This document shows, piece after piece, positions 6,777 through 16,768 of a stretch of DNA of 17,423 nucleotides. A program made the position numbers and the translations under genes. A model generated the notes under the pieces. That model made no database searches, was not told where the DNA came from, and saw nothing but the letters and a program-made list of their open reading frames with translations. This DNA is from Podochytrium sp. JEL0797 (Eukaryota > Chytridiomycota > Chytridiomycetes > Chytridiales > Chytriomycetaceae). Numbering within the stretch: position 1 is the stretch's first letter; each line of letters starts with the position of its first letter. The stretch spans positions 1 to 17,423 of the forward strand of contig JADGJG010000520.1 of assembly GCA_027596195.1 (NCBI GenBank), written 5' to 3'.

Positions 6777-8172
6777 ACTCATTCCAGATAAAATAAATCC
6801 ACCGGCGGTCGTCTCATGTAATAGTTTGTCTTCGCAGGACATTCTGTGTTCACGTCGATCGCCAACCAATCTTCAGATCCGTGTGTGGATGGGAACTGTT
6901 TGAGGCGGAGAGTCACGCAATTTCATAGCCACTTCAGGGCTTTTTCTCTCGAATTTGAGATGCAACAAAGGGTAACGCGATTTTCTGGAGATTCGCACTC
7001 ATCAGAGCTCCTTTAATTTACATACGTGACGCGTCTATATGCAGCCATTGATATGAGGTCTCTTCGCGTACTGCTCCGACTCTATCTCGTTCCTTGGAAA
7101 CAGCACGCACCAGACTCATTCCAGACAGAATAAATCCACCGGCAGTCGGCGTTATTTACCGCTTGTCTTCGTAGGACATCATGCGTCCACGACGATCACC
7201 AGCCGATCTCCAGATTGGTATGTGGATGGACTCTGTGTGGAGCGGAGAATGACGCGTTTTCATGGCCACTCCAAGTCGTTTTCACTCAGATTTCGGAAGG
7301 AAGAGCCAAGCCAACCAAAAGAGTACGATTTTCTTCTGATTCTCACTCATTAAGGATTATTATGGTTTAGGAACGCGAAGCGTCCAACACGCACGCATCG
7401 ATCCGAATTGGCCTCTTCGATTGAAAAAGTGCACACCGACTTATCCCAGGCAGAGTAAGTCCACTGGCGGTCGTGGTAGTGAACGTTTGTCTTCGCACCA
7501 CATCCTGGGTCCGCGCGATCGCCAACCGATCTCCAGATTGGTGATTGGATGGAAACTGTTTGGGGCGGAGAGTCACGCGCGTTTCATGGATGAGTCAAGG
7601 CATTTTTACTCGGAGTTTGGAATGAAGATCCAATAAAACACAAGAGGTATGGGAGTGTCGTTTGATTCTCACTAATCTTCTTTTATTTTAGGCAAACGAT
7701 GCAACTGACTCGGCTTCGTCCCTTGACAAAAACATCACGCAGCGATCCCATTCATACAGAATAAATCCACCGGCGGTCGTCGTGAGTTCCGTTTGCCTTC
7801 GCACCACATTCTGTGGACGCGGCGATCGCCAACCGATTTCCAGATTGGTGTGTGGATGGAAGCCTGTTTGCGGAGAGCCACGCGTCTTTATGGTTGGGTC
7901 AAATTATTTTCACTTGGATTTTGGAATGCTGAGAAGGGAACGCGATTTTCTTGTGATGATGACTAATCAAAGGTCCTTTATTAGGCAGCGACGCGCCCAA
8001 ATGCGTTTCCACGGACTCGGACTCATCCCTTGAAACAGCACGCAACGACTTATTCCAGACAGAATAAATCCACCAGCGGTCGTCGTGAGTTCCGTTTGTC
8101 TTCGCACCACATTCTGTGGACGCGGCTATCGCCAACCGATTTCCAGATTGGTGTGTGGACGGAAACCTGTTT
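6777..8172. repeat. Tandem array B, five units of about 300-335 bp
   Basis: Units start near 6777, 7112, 7438, 7745 and 8046, each with a variant of CATTCCAGACAGAATAAATC followed by CACCGGCGGTCG, the core CGATCGCCAACCGATCTCCA, and (most units) an intron-like end. The last unit is cut off near 8172. The unit at 7112 is most like the first unit of array A (both share GGCGTTATTTACCGCTTGTC), and the end of the unit at 7438 is most like the end of array A's third unit (both share TCAAGGCATTTTTACTCGGA), so the arrays were copied as blocks and not built up unit by unit afterwards. Confidence 0.85.
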
Positions 8173-10173
8173 ATTTTAGACACGCGACGGGATCGTCTGA
8201 CTCAATTTTTTCCTTTGAAACAACTGAATCTCGGAACTTTTGATCCAAACTCACGCAGGGCACACCTGCGTGGGGCCCTGTCCGGGGGGTGCGAGTGTGT
8301 GTTTTTCGTATTCCTTGAATCCATTCTGATTGAACGCTTCTTTTCCCATCAAATCGTCGCTTGCTCGCTCCATCTGGACTTTTGCCGCCTGCTTTTCCCA
8401 CTTTGATCAATGTGTAATAATAAACTCCTTTAATATTTATTTAGTACTTCTGAATTTTAAATCAGTACTCTTGGAGTAGACGAATCGAGGATTTGCTTTC
8501 ACATGCAGTAGATGCGAGATTTAAGTGCGTTTTAAAGTCTTTCTTTAACCATCATTATCATACTGTGACGAGGAAAGAGGCCTGTTCGTCCCTCACTTTG
8601 GATTTCGAACAATGGATTTTCGACACAATCGAACGCCTTCGCCCCGCTCACTGAACTTCAATTCAAGCTTGCGCAATCCTGATCCCAGATGTTCCCCGTT
8701 GCCCTGATCAATCCGCACTTCGAAAGACGTAAATCACCTCCAAACGGCTGTCAAACGTCAAACAAAAGGGAAAACGCCCAACCCGCGGCGATCTCCTGTA
8801 ATCCACTCACTAAAAAGTAACCGACATATCTCGTGATCTATTCACATGTTCGGGACCGTATCGACTCGACGCTATTCCAGCCAAAGGCGATGGGTTCACG
8901 AAATCGAATTGCCAACCTCGCGCTCATCCTCCCTGCTATCAGATACTTCCGCGCCATCCCTTCGGATCCAAATAATCCAATTGCGACATAAAAGACGTCA
9001 CACTTTGCGAGCTTTGGTTCGATACGGCAGGGGGGATGTAGCCAAGTGAAATTCGAATGATTCTTTGATAACATCTGGCGTCCGCGTAGATCCCTTCCGT
9101 GAATATCTGCTCATAAATCTTGCTTCGTGACCTCGTTTTCGCGTTTTCGCGTTTCTACGGATGAGTCGTGTGATGTGGCCGGGGGGGGGTTCTTGTTTGA
9201 AGCAAACGAGGGCATTTCGTTGATTCGCACGGATCGGTTCGTTATTGGACGTGTTGGACGTGTTGGAATACGACGACGGATCCAAGGCCTGGGCGATACA
9301 CCTGGGTGGGGAGGATTTGGTTCGGTTAGCGAGACACTCGAGTTCCACCCAATACATTCCCTTCACCTTCCCACGGTGATAATCAATATCTCGTCTCAAT
9401 TCTCATCTCGCAATATCGATGCTGTGTTTTCAGGGGTGATTTGTCCTCACGCTGTGCGAAGCAGGAAATCCACCACCGAATGAAGAGATGGGTGCTTGCC
9501 ATTGATTCTGTGTTATCAAAACAGGGTCGAGTGGTGTGAAGAGAGGAGGAGGTGGGCGGATTTGGAGGGGCAGAGGGGAGGAGAAAGAGGAGCCTTCGAT
9601 GCCCGGTAGTCCTTCTCCACCGGGCATCCGAGACTCCTGTCTCTCCTCCTCTCTTCCACTCTCGACTCCCTTCGCTGATAGGAGGGAGTGGGTGGTTGTC
9701 GAGCGTATTTGTGCAGTGAGTGCCTCGAAGACGCGTCTCGTGATTCTGGGTGCGAAAATTGCATGGATGTGGAATGGTTCAAGGGCCCAAGGCATGATAC
9801 GAATTGGTGTTACGGTTGTGCTTCAACTTGTTGCATTCCAGAGTGAGCTCAAGATGGATAGTAAAAGCGGGCGTTTCGAGACAGCGACAAAATCGCAAAA
9901 ATCCGAATGAAAATAAAACGGGAACCCCGGTATAGCGTTCATTCGTTAATCTTTCTGTTACGGCGCGTATGCCAATGATTATGTAAGCAAATAGCTTGAA
10001 TCGCGGAATTGGAGATGAAATGTAAATGCCGCTCGCCCATTCTCCAAGTCTTGCTTCAAAGTTCATTGAACTTCATTCACCCCAACTCCCTTTTTGGAAA
10101 AGACGAGAAAAAATCAAATCTCTTGCAAATCCTCGAAAGCAGACACAATTCCTTTCTCGAGTAAATACGATAT
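8173..10173. other. About 2 kb without a recognisable gene
   Basis: Short overlapping frames exist on both strands (for instance 8998-9399 minus and 9536-9910 plus) but they are low-complexity or shadow each other and show no family motif. A minus-strand stretch near 9130-9330 reads as arginine-, proline- and serine-rich and might be a disordered protein tail, which I cannot support further. An AT-rich stretch at 8415-8470 and nine G at 9181-9189 are visible. No RNA gene found. Confidence 0.5.
9538..9656. repeat. Two overlapping-level inverted repeats
   Basis: Outer arms GAAGAGAGGAGGAG at 9538-9551 and its exact complement CTCCTCCTCTCTTC at 9643-9656. Inside them a second perfect pair, GATGCCCGGT at 9598-9607 and ACCGGGCATC at 9619-9628, encloses an 11-base loop. 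The region could extrude as a cruciform or fold as RNA. The two pairs are not exactly concentric. Purine/pyrimidine bias of the arms makes the outer pair partly a composition effect. Confidence 0.6.
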
Positions 10174-11666
10174 TTATTGCGTTAACCGCAAGGAAGAACC
10201 CGGTTCTATGTGATATGGGTAGTATTTTTCATATTCGGGGCTGTGATACAGGTGAGAGAACTCGTCTGATTTTGATGGAACGTTTGCGGAATTTTCAGAA
10301 AAATCAGCAGAGCTCCCCGACGGGTGTCGACCCGCTTGTTGAGCACCTCCCACATCATTCCACACGGCCGGTGATGCGATGCCCGAGTTGGATCTATTGT
10401 AGCTCACTGGTTCCGCCCGGATACCCTTCCATAGCGGATTCGCTGCACGATACACGGACACCACGTCCACCCCGCTGCAAGCAACGGCATTCGTCAATCC
10501 AACATCCTTCGAAGGTCTCATGAGGTCAACGATCCCTGCTGTGTCCGCGCCAGATCGGGTCTTCATCGCCCCGTTGAAGTCTCGCGACTTGATTTTCATG
10601 GCCAAAACGTCTGTTGCCTGATAATACGACACCACGCGGTATTTGACTCCATCAGACCCTTTGATAGCGATGGACCGCTTCGTGAGCCCGTTCTTGATCA
10701 CTCGAGTGTTGTTTGAGCGTTCTGGCCGAAAAAGTTGGGAAAAGGCCCGTGAGAGAGCCAAAGTGGGAAGCCAGGGATGACGACAACTCGTCTGGAGCCT
10801 CATCAAGGTCTGGATTGGGTTTGTTGGGGTCCTTGTTTTCAATCTGGCTGCGAGGAGGTGAAAGTCCAAAAATTAGAAATGAATCCGCCATCCAGCCGTC
10901 ACAACTCACCGGTACAAAATGAACGGACCGAATGCACGCGATGGAGACCACTGAATACCATCCTGTTTGTATACGCAAGATTGATTCAGAGTAGGGCCCA
11001 ACTGCAGATTTGACCCTCTCAACCAGCCACGAAAAAATAACCATCGCTAACGGCCACTCACCCTCCACCGTATCAGAAACTGGTTATTCTCGGACATTAC
11101 AATCACTGTTCCGCTCCTCACCTGAATCCTGTTCATTTCCTCCGAGTCTCCTTCGAACGGAACGAATCGGTTCAGAATCACCCCCTCCACGACATACTGC
11201 GCATCCATGGGATCCTCAATAAACCCGCGATATGTTTCGAATGTCACGTCTTTGATGTGGTCGTATTTGCGCTCTCGGGTTGGGTGTATTGGGGATTGTG
11301 TGGGGAGGTTTCGAATCGCTGTTGCTCTGCTCCGCGTTGTTGGCGGTTTGGGCGGCGAGTCGCGGCGTTTTCGCTTTGTGGGCCAGTCTGAGGGTTGGGA
11401 TGTGGACTCTGGAGGATGGGGGATGTGTGGGGAGTGTTGGGTCAGCGGGATGCTTTGCTGTCAATCACAGGAAGGCGAAGCGTTTCTAATGCACCCTTCT
11501 CACCTGGACCATCTAATCTGAAGCTAATATTGGTCTCTGTTTCATGCGAAGTGGCTAGATTCGAAATGCTGGCTTGCTGGGGGCTTGAGTCAGAGACCAA
11601 TTCGCGGATGGAACTGAGCGTTGGCATGTTTCTTGGCTCTTCTCGACTAATATTGTCCGGACTCAT
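10174..11666 (-). CDS. WOPR-domain (Gti1/Pac2 family) transcriptional regulator, frame-disturbed
   Basis: Proposed exons on the minus strand: 11666-11504 (starting MSPDNISREEPRNMPTLSSI), 11457-11062, 11001-10910 and 10847-10174, with introns of 46, 60 and 62 nt having GTGAG donors and CAG acceptors. The first half of the WOPR domain reads TYRGFIEDPMDAQYVVEGVI, NRIQVRSGTVIVMSE, IRWR, then across intron 2 DGIQWSPSRAFGPFILYR. The second half reads VIKNGLTKRSIAIKGSDGVK and YRVVSYYQATD. WOPR proteins (Wor1, Ryp1, Pac2 are known examples) bind DNA and switch fungal growth form or development; the protein would act in the nucleus. A Ser/Asn/Tyr-rich tail ends at 10174. The stop codon overlaps AATAAA. 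Two frame conflicts: within exon 2 between the exon 1 frame and the WOPR frame, and in exon 4 between SARTLKQHSS and VIKNGLT. They may be unseen introns, sequence errors or real decay. Identity of the domain is strong; exon model is provisional. Confidence 0.8.
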
Positions 11667-12198
11667 TGTTAGGCTGAGGGACCGTGAGAAGGAAGTAGAG
11701 TTTGTTGAGGTTTGTTTTTCTGTCTCGGATTGTCCGCTTTCGAGATTTCGTTCATTCACTCATGAATGAATGGCATCCTAGGCATTCGTTGGCATACCCC
11801 ACTTGCTGTTGCACATCGCGATCCATACTTCTTCTTTCCTCGTGAATGGACAAAGTTTGATATCCGAGTTTACTTTCAATTTGGCGCCGCCCAAGGAGGC
11901 ACCAGAATTGGCCCCATCTCCCTTCCCCTGTTTCCGTATCTTCTTTCCTTGTCGCGCGCCTCTCCCACGTCCTCTGCTCGTCCTGCTGCACCTCCGTTGG
12001 CCCCAATATAGGGCAGTTTTACTTTTGGAAAATAGGGAAAAGGAAACACCCATGCGCCAATTTATGGAAGAGTGGTCACGTTGAACAATTTTTTTTGGCG
12101 AATCGCGTAATAGATGGTAGATGCAAATAACGCAGTTACCGATTCTTTCATCAAATTAATTGCACCACTTGCGTTCCTCAATAAGTCTCACTGTCGTC
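11667..12198. other. Divergent intergenic region between WOPR and F-box genes
   Basis: The two genes point away from each other, so this stretch of about 530 bp should hold both promoters. I see a T-rich run (12089-12096) and an AT-rich area at 12140-12160, but no clear TATA box. Frames at 11752-12084 on both strands are shadows without motifs. Confidence 0.4.
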
Positions 12199-12549
12199 AT
12201 GCCCACAGAGGTCCTGGTCGTCATCTTCCAGGCTCTCTTATCAAGCCCCAATCGCTCTAAAAGCGGAAGGCCGATTTACCACCTTGCCTTGATGACACTC
12301 GACCGCACTTCCCGAAACATTCTCGTCAACACTACACGCCTCTGGGAATCAGCCTTCATTGGAGAATGGCAGTTCTCTACGTTACAGTTTTTGGTCGGTG
12401 TCCGGGCAGCTCCATGCTTGGAGCCTGCCCTTGCATCCGTGGTCCAGCTGTGGTTGCCGGTAACCGGCTGCAATTCACATTCAGACAGCGAGGATATCCT
12501 TGCCACGATCCTATCGAAATGCCGAAACCTCCAGAGCGTCGACTTGTGA
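12199..12549 (+). CDS. F-box-like protein, short or truncated
   Basis: The first in-frame ATG at 12199 opens a 116-residue frame starting MPTEVLVVIFQALLSS, with HLALMTLDRTSRNILVNTTR and LWESAFIGEW after it. The LPxEVLxxIF pattern, a central hydrophobic stretch and the xxPRLW-like end make an F-box (about residues 1-50), the module that binds SKP1 in SCF ubiquitin ligases. Near the C-terminus ILSKCRNLQSVDL resembles the first leucine-rich repeat that often follows an F-box in fungal proteins, which are commonly 400-600 residues. The frame then ends in TGA, so the repeat domain is missing or lies behind an intron or a disabling mutation. A weak LRR-like stretch (near 12690-12720) may be the remainder. 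F-box assignment is by pattern; no SKP1-contact residues can be verified. Confidence 0.6.
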   Translation: MPTEVLVVIFQALLSSPNRSKSGRPIYHLALMTLDRTSRNILVNTTRLWESAFIGEWQFSTLQFLVGVRAAPCLEPALASVVQLWLPVTGCNSHSDSEDILATILSKCRNLQSVDL

Positions 12550-13595
12550 AAAAATGGGATCCCCCATTTCCCGTTGCACACCACACTTGAACCGATGGGC
12601 AGAACAGAAGTAATAATTGTGTATAATTGGTATAAACTGCTGCTCCAACAAGTTCCAGCGCGATATTCACTAAGGAAAAGCGCTGATACAGTTCAACTTG
12701 AAAACCGCCGATTTCGACAATATTTGTTGATTTACTCAACCAAAAAAGATACCAGCAAGCTCTCTTAAGTATCATTTTATGCATATGCCGTATATATAGC
12801 TAAGATGATGGAGGGGGATTGGACGGGTTTTGACGGCCCCGATACTTTTGGTATGAGCATGGAAAGTGATGTTGACACAGCCGTCAGAAGCGTAAAATTC
12901 ATTTTTGAGAGCATTCCTTTCCATATGGACTTTGCAAGCCGATCATCTCTGTGTTTATAAAGTTTCGAGACGATCGGGTGCGTTGTTGGGTCGTGAGCAA
13001 GGGCATACCCTTGGTCGTGAGCCTTCCTCGACAAAATAGGTGATTTAATTTTTGGCGGGGGGGGGGGGGGGCCCGATCCCTTAAGGTTCCTGTCAGGGAG
13101 GTGTCAAGGATTCACTCGAGGGCTATTTGCGATACCCCTCAAAATCCCGTTTCCGGTTGTCAAGTTCGAGAGCCTTGAAGGGAGTTCGATCACACCTGCC
13201 TTATATTTTTTCTGCAAAATAAAGTTCGGAGATTTCCATCCTCCGTCAAGCCTACACCCTCAGCCGGGACTCGCGAATGACTCAACAGGCTGGAGGCAGA
13301 AAATACAAAGATCAGCAGAAATCCTAGAGAACACCGCCAAATGTGATACTCGCGTGCGATGCTGAGGTCGTGTTCTGACTCAAAAATACGCAGCTTCCTC
13401 CTCGCCCAACAATCCCTGGTTATTGCTCGAGACACTCGGGAATTTGGCTTCAATTTCGAATTTCGAGTATCAAAGCACACATACAGTACCGCGGGTTGAA
13501 TAGCGGTGGCATAGGCCACATTTTACGCTTAGAGGCAAGCAGACGCGTCGCTGGGAGGCGACAAAGTGGATGGTGATGAGTGTGAGATCGCGCGT
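12550..13595. other. No recognisable gene; 15-G run
   Basis: A minus-strand frame of 109 codons (13190-13519, beginning MAYATAIQPA from a real-looking start) contains one hydrophobic stretch, GFLLIFVFSASSLL, but matches no family I know. A run of 15 G at 13057-13071 followed by CCC stands out. Nothing else is supported. Confidence 0.45.
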
Positions 13596-13664
13596 GAGCG
13601 ACGTGTTCCCCTTCAACCTCAAGACGGCATCCACGGCCAATGCGGCAAAGTATTCCTTATCCTG
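13596..13664 (-). pseudogene. Orphan exon start of a CCT-beta (TCP-1 chaperonin) subunit
   Basis: On the minus strand CCTTCCGCAG (acceptor, CAG at 13664-13662) is followed at 13661 by DKEYFAALAVDAVLRLKGNT and SL, then by sequence that no longer fits. The family signature is the DxxxFAxLAVxAVLRLKGSxNL stretch of CCT2, the beta subunit of the cytosolic chaperonin that folds actin and tubulin; other CCT subunits have different residues here. Only about 22 of some 530 residues are present. No upstream or downstream CCT exons are visible, so it is a transposed or left-over exon. Other CCT subunits are less likely but not excluded. Confidence 0.65.
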
Positions 13665-13919
13665 CGGAAGGACCGATGATCAGGTGTGTTCGACTCCCAA
13701 CACGATGAAATGGATACCGCAACTGGGTAAGGAAAATCACTGTTAAAATATCGCAGGAGTCTCCGGAACCCCATACCCAGGGCTCAATATCAATGAGTCG
13801 CGAGTCTGCAAGAGGTTGCTGGGTTGGGCACTGCGAGCACGTGTGTGTGTATCTGCAACTACTGATGAATCATCGGGCAAAAAAGACCAAAAAACAAGAA
13901 GAGAGAAATGATATATTGA

Positions 13920-14379
13920 GTTTGTTGAGTTTAGAGATAAGAAAAGAGAGGAGTCAGAAACCCGTATCATTGCTGTTACACAGAGAAGTAGATTCCACAG
14001 ATTCTCCCAGTACGAGTTGGTAGCTGGTCGTTGGTTCTGACGACGAGTATATGGTAGGTAAGTCGAGGCTCGGGTGAGGCGACTTGTAGCAGACGAGAGA
14101 AATAGAGTGTTCAGCTAGTAAACACAGAGAGGTAACCTTATAACAAGCAGAATCGATTCAGTATACGATTCAGACTAGCGACAAAGCAACACAACAGACA
14201 ATAACAACCTGCCCAGCATTACAAACAGAACACAACAATCAGCTACAACTCAACACAACATGGGAAAAATAAGTAAGACTTTAACGAAGATGGCAAGAGA
14301 CGGGAACACTGGCTGGATAAATACTAAATTGGGACATGAAACTGCGGAAATAATTACACATGTTTCAATCCTCCCATGA
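13920..14379 (+). other. AC-rich leader-like segment with short ORF, possible retroelement 5' end
   Basis: From about 14130 to 14259 the plus strand is rich in A and C (ACAACACAAC, CAACAATCAGC, CAACTCAACACAACA) and leads into an ATG at 14260 with a 39-codon frame (MGKISKTLTKMARDGNTGWI...) ending in TGA at 14377-14379. Long AC-rich leaders before a first ATG are seen in fungal LTR retroelements. The frame ends just at the edge of the Ty3/gypsy remnant on the opposite strand, so the segment may be truncated by a junction. I see no proven LTR or primer-binding site. The protein is not recognised. Confidence 0.3.
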
Positions 14380-14399
14380 CCGAATCTTATCTTCCGGAA

Positions 14400-15665
14400 T
14401 CTGGATCACACAGCACCGGAATAATTGAAGCCACCGGATCACGTAATAATGACAAAGATAGCCACCCTTGCAAAACACTAGACTTGACAGAAAACGAGCC
14501 AATATGGCGAGGCTTGTAACAGTCCTTTGACGCCAATGCGAGTGACGTGTCGTCCCTTGACGCAGAGAAAACTTGACCAGCCTGAGAAGAGAAGAGACTT
14601 GCCTGAGAGACTTGGGAGTCAACATCCGAGTTGAAGATCAAATCTTGAAGAGACTTGAACGGATCCGCCACCTCGCTTGAAAGAATAGCCTCGAGAACCG
14701 GATCTTGTTGTCGAAGAAGAGCGCGTCCATCTTGAACACCACCGGCAGTACCCACAAAATCAACCGATCCCCAGTCTCAGGTCTCCGTCTCAACTTCCCA
14801 CTCAACTCCAGCAAAATATATGTCCCCTCCCGAACCTCCACGATAACAAACGGCCCCGACCAACAATCCTTCATCTTCCGGTGAAACTGATCCATCACAT
14901 TCGACTCCCACAACACCTTGTCCCCCACAACAAGCGCCCGCTTCCTGAACCGGTGCTTGTGCTTCTCATTATAGTAATCCGCACCACGCTTGCGTCGCTC
15001 AGCAACTCAACGCTTCACCTCCTCCAAATCCTCAGGTCGACGCTCCAACTGCCGAATACGCGCCGCCTGTCATGCCATCACGAAAATTGACCACCGCAAA
15101 AGGCTCTTTCACCAGATCCATGTGCATCAACGGCAACTGCCCAAATTGAATCTCATATGCCGACATGCCACGCCAAGTGGTAGAAATATTAGCCGCTAGA
15201 AATATTAGCCGCGAAATTCGCCAATGCTAGCTTCTTCGGCCAAGACTAGGGATCATATCGACAAGAACACGCAAGACCCGCAATGACCGGAGTGTGACGA
15301 CGTTCTCCGGGACCAAGAGCCTTATGGTTGTGCGGAGAAAGGACAGTGATGTGAATGTGGAACTTGTCGTACAGCGCGCGTGCCTGGTTGGAAGTCATAG
15401 AAGAGCAATCGAAACACAACCTCACCGTGAGCCCAAAACGTTGAAACACCTCCTGCATCATCCAGGAAAGCGCCTTCTCACACGTCATGTCCCGAAAGGC
15501 CTTCGACTCAGACCACCCACTAACCCCCTCAACCAACTGGCAAATACACGTCATCCCATTCCCCAACTTCGGCATCACAATAAAGTCCCCATACCATGTC
15601 GGTGTCTCTGGTTCAATTCGCCGCTTTGTAGAGCACGTCTCTTTTGTTTTTAAAAGACTTCTTGT
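14400..15665 (-). mobile_element. Ty3/gypsy-type LTR retrotransposon remnant: integrase and C-terminal module
   Basis: Reading the minus strand from 15665: KRRIEPETPTWYGDFIVMPK, GWSESKAFRDMTCEKAL, FGLTVRLCFDCSSM, KFHIHITVLSPHNHK and GPGERRHTPVIAGLA form an integrase core, with candidates for the D, D and E catalytic residues (in YGD, FDC and GER). Then WPKKLALANF, TTWRGMSAYEIQFGQLPLMH, QAARIRQLERRPEDLEEVKR, VAERRKRGADYYNEKHKHR and GDKVLWES, DCWSGPFVIVEVREGTYILL are the C-terminal GPY/F-like module. Damage: in-frame TGA at 15070-15072 and 15007-15009, frame changes near 15095 and 15240, and a 16-bp tandem duplication (15181-15212). No reverse transcriptase, RNase H or flanking LTR pair was found, so this is an internal fragment. 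A serine-rich frame (14387-14755) follows the module and may be its tail. Confidence 0.8.
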
Positions 15666-15799
15666 TGTGAATTGTCACCCAGTTAGTTCTCGTGAATGCG
15701 CCTTCGAACGCGATCAATCCTGGAACCTCAAAGTTACCGGATATGATCTTCCGAATCCATTACTAAAATGGATCTGTGTTCAAAAGTTCAAAGTACAGA

Positions 15800-16296
15800 A
15801 CTGACTAAACTAATCGGACTCATTACAAATGGCTTCGTTGCGGCGCACATGCGTTGCGGCGATTGTAATAAAACCATTACATCCTTTCCAATCCTATAAG
15901 CCTAGCCTCTCTATAACCAGAGATTGCTTTAGTCTTATACGATTTAGTGGTAAGATATGTAATCGGCCGTCCGATCGATTAGTCATCAGTCGCTTGTAAC
16001 TTCACGGAAGCGTTCCCGCGAGACAACTAAGACTTTGCTATATATTATATTATATCACACAAAGAAGCATCACTGAGTTCTAACACAAAGAACCTCAGAC
16101 TCTGACACTTGACACAATTCGAGGGAAGATGGAGAATGAAAGGAAAAGGATCGCGGAGGAGTCGATCAAAACTGCCATCAACAACAGGAACGACATGTTC
16201 GGAACTAACTTAAACAAATGCTCAACAGAGTGTTGGACAGACAGAACTTCCGCTATTTTATTTTTTGAAACTGGACCCACCGCTGGCTTTATTTGA
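15800..16296 (+). other. Second leader-like segment with short ORF
   Basis: After TGTAATAAAACCATTACATC at 15864-15883 come a TATAAG box-like site (15895), TATATATTATATTATA near 16038 and an AC-rich stretch (16070-16118) leading to an ATG at 16129. The frame reads MENERKRIAEESIKTAINNR and ends with TGA at 16294-16296 (55 residues, charged and probably helical at the start). The layout resembles the promoter and leader of a retroelement, perhaps a solo LTR, but I could not find a matching second copy in the window. No known family is recognised. Confidence 0.25.
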
Positions 16297-16529
16297 ATTG
16301 CAATATTATAAACAACATTCAACTTAAAAAACGCCTGCCATTACACTGCATATTGATACTATCTCAACATGTCCTGACCACCCGGTTGTCCCGCAATGCC
16401 AAAGGCATCACAGTTGGCCTCCTATGGGGAGGGTTCCAACTGGGAAAAAAGCAAAAAAACCAAAAAAAGACGGCTCAAGCGGTCACCACCAGAACAACAA
16501 GTGCAAAATTTTGTGGTCCTTGATGCTTT

Positions 16530-16745
16530 GTCATAAGAGGTCTGGATGTAGCTGTAACTGAAATACTGCTGAGGATTCGAGGGGATTGAGGGCAAGGGGT
16601 TTCTGGGCTGTGGTGAAGGCAGGATAGCTGCCTTGCTGGATTTGTTGGTAGGAGGTTGTTGTAGTAGTGTGTCTGGCATGGTTGCATGAAGCTCATTGGG
16701 GTGATGTCCCTGGCGCTTGCACTTGCACCATTTTGGATGCCCCAA
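16530..16745 (-). pseudogene. Possible gag-like fragment with imperfect zinc-knuckle
   Basis: On the minus strand the frame reads HPKWCKCKRQGHHPNELHAT, followed by a proline/serine/asparagine-rich stretch. The CxCxxxxGHHPNE part resembles a degraded CCHC zinc knuckle as found in gag-type or LINE ORF1 proteins. One cysteine spacing is wrong and the last cysteine is leucine. It touches a run of ten T at 16757-16766, beyond which LINE sequence starts on the other strand. Weak; it may simply be a shadow. Confidence 0.2.
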
Positions 16746-16768
16746 TTTTTGAGTCATTTTTTTTTTAG

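Noticed and set aside
4139..8172. CRISPR-like or phage-type repeat array
   Set aside because: Units are about 300 bp and diverge throughout, with no short constant repeat and unique spacers; the window is eukaryotic.
8255..8285. Short hairpin ACGCAGG with CCTGCGT as a terminator
   Set aside because: Only 7 bp of stem, in a eukaryotic context without a gene next to it; no reason to assign function.
9430..9910. Overlapping proline-, serine- and arginine-rich frames on both strands
   Set aside because: Produced by purine/pyrimidine-rich inverted repeats; open in several frames at once, so composition explains them.
14030..16130. The two leader-like segments as the LTR pair of the gypsy remnant
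   Set aside because: They do not resemble each other in sequence and both appear to point to the plus strand, whereas the integrase is on the minus strand.
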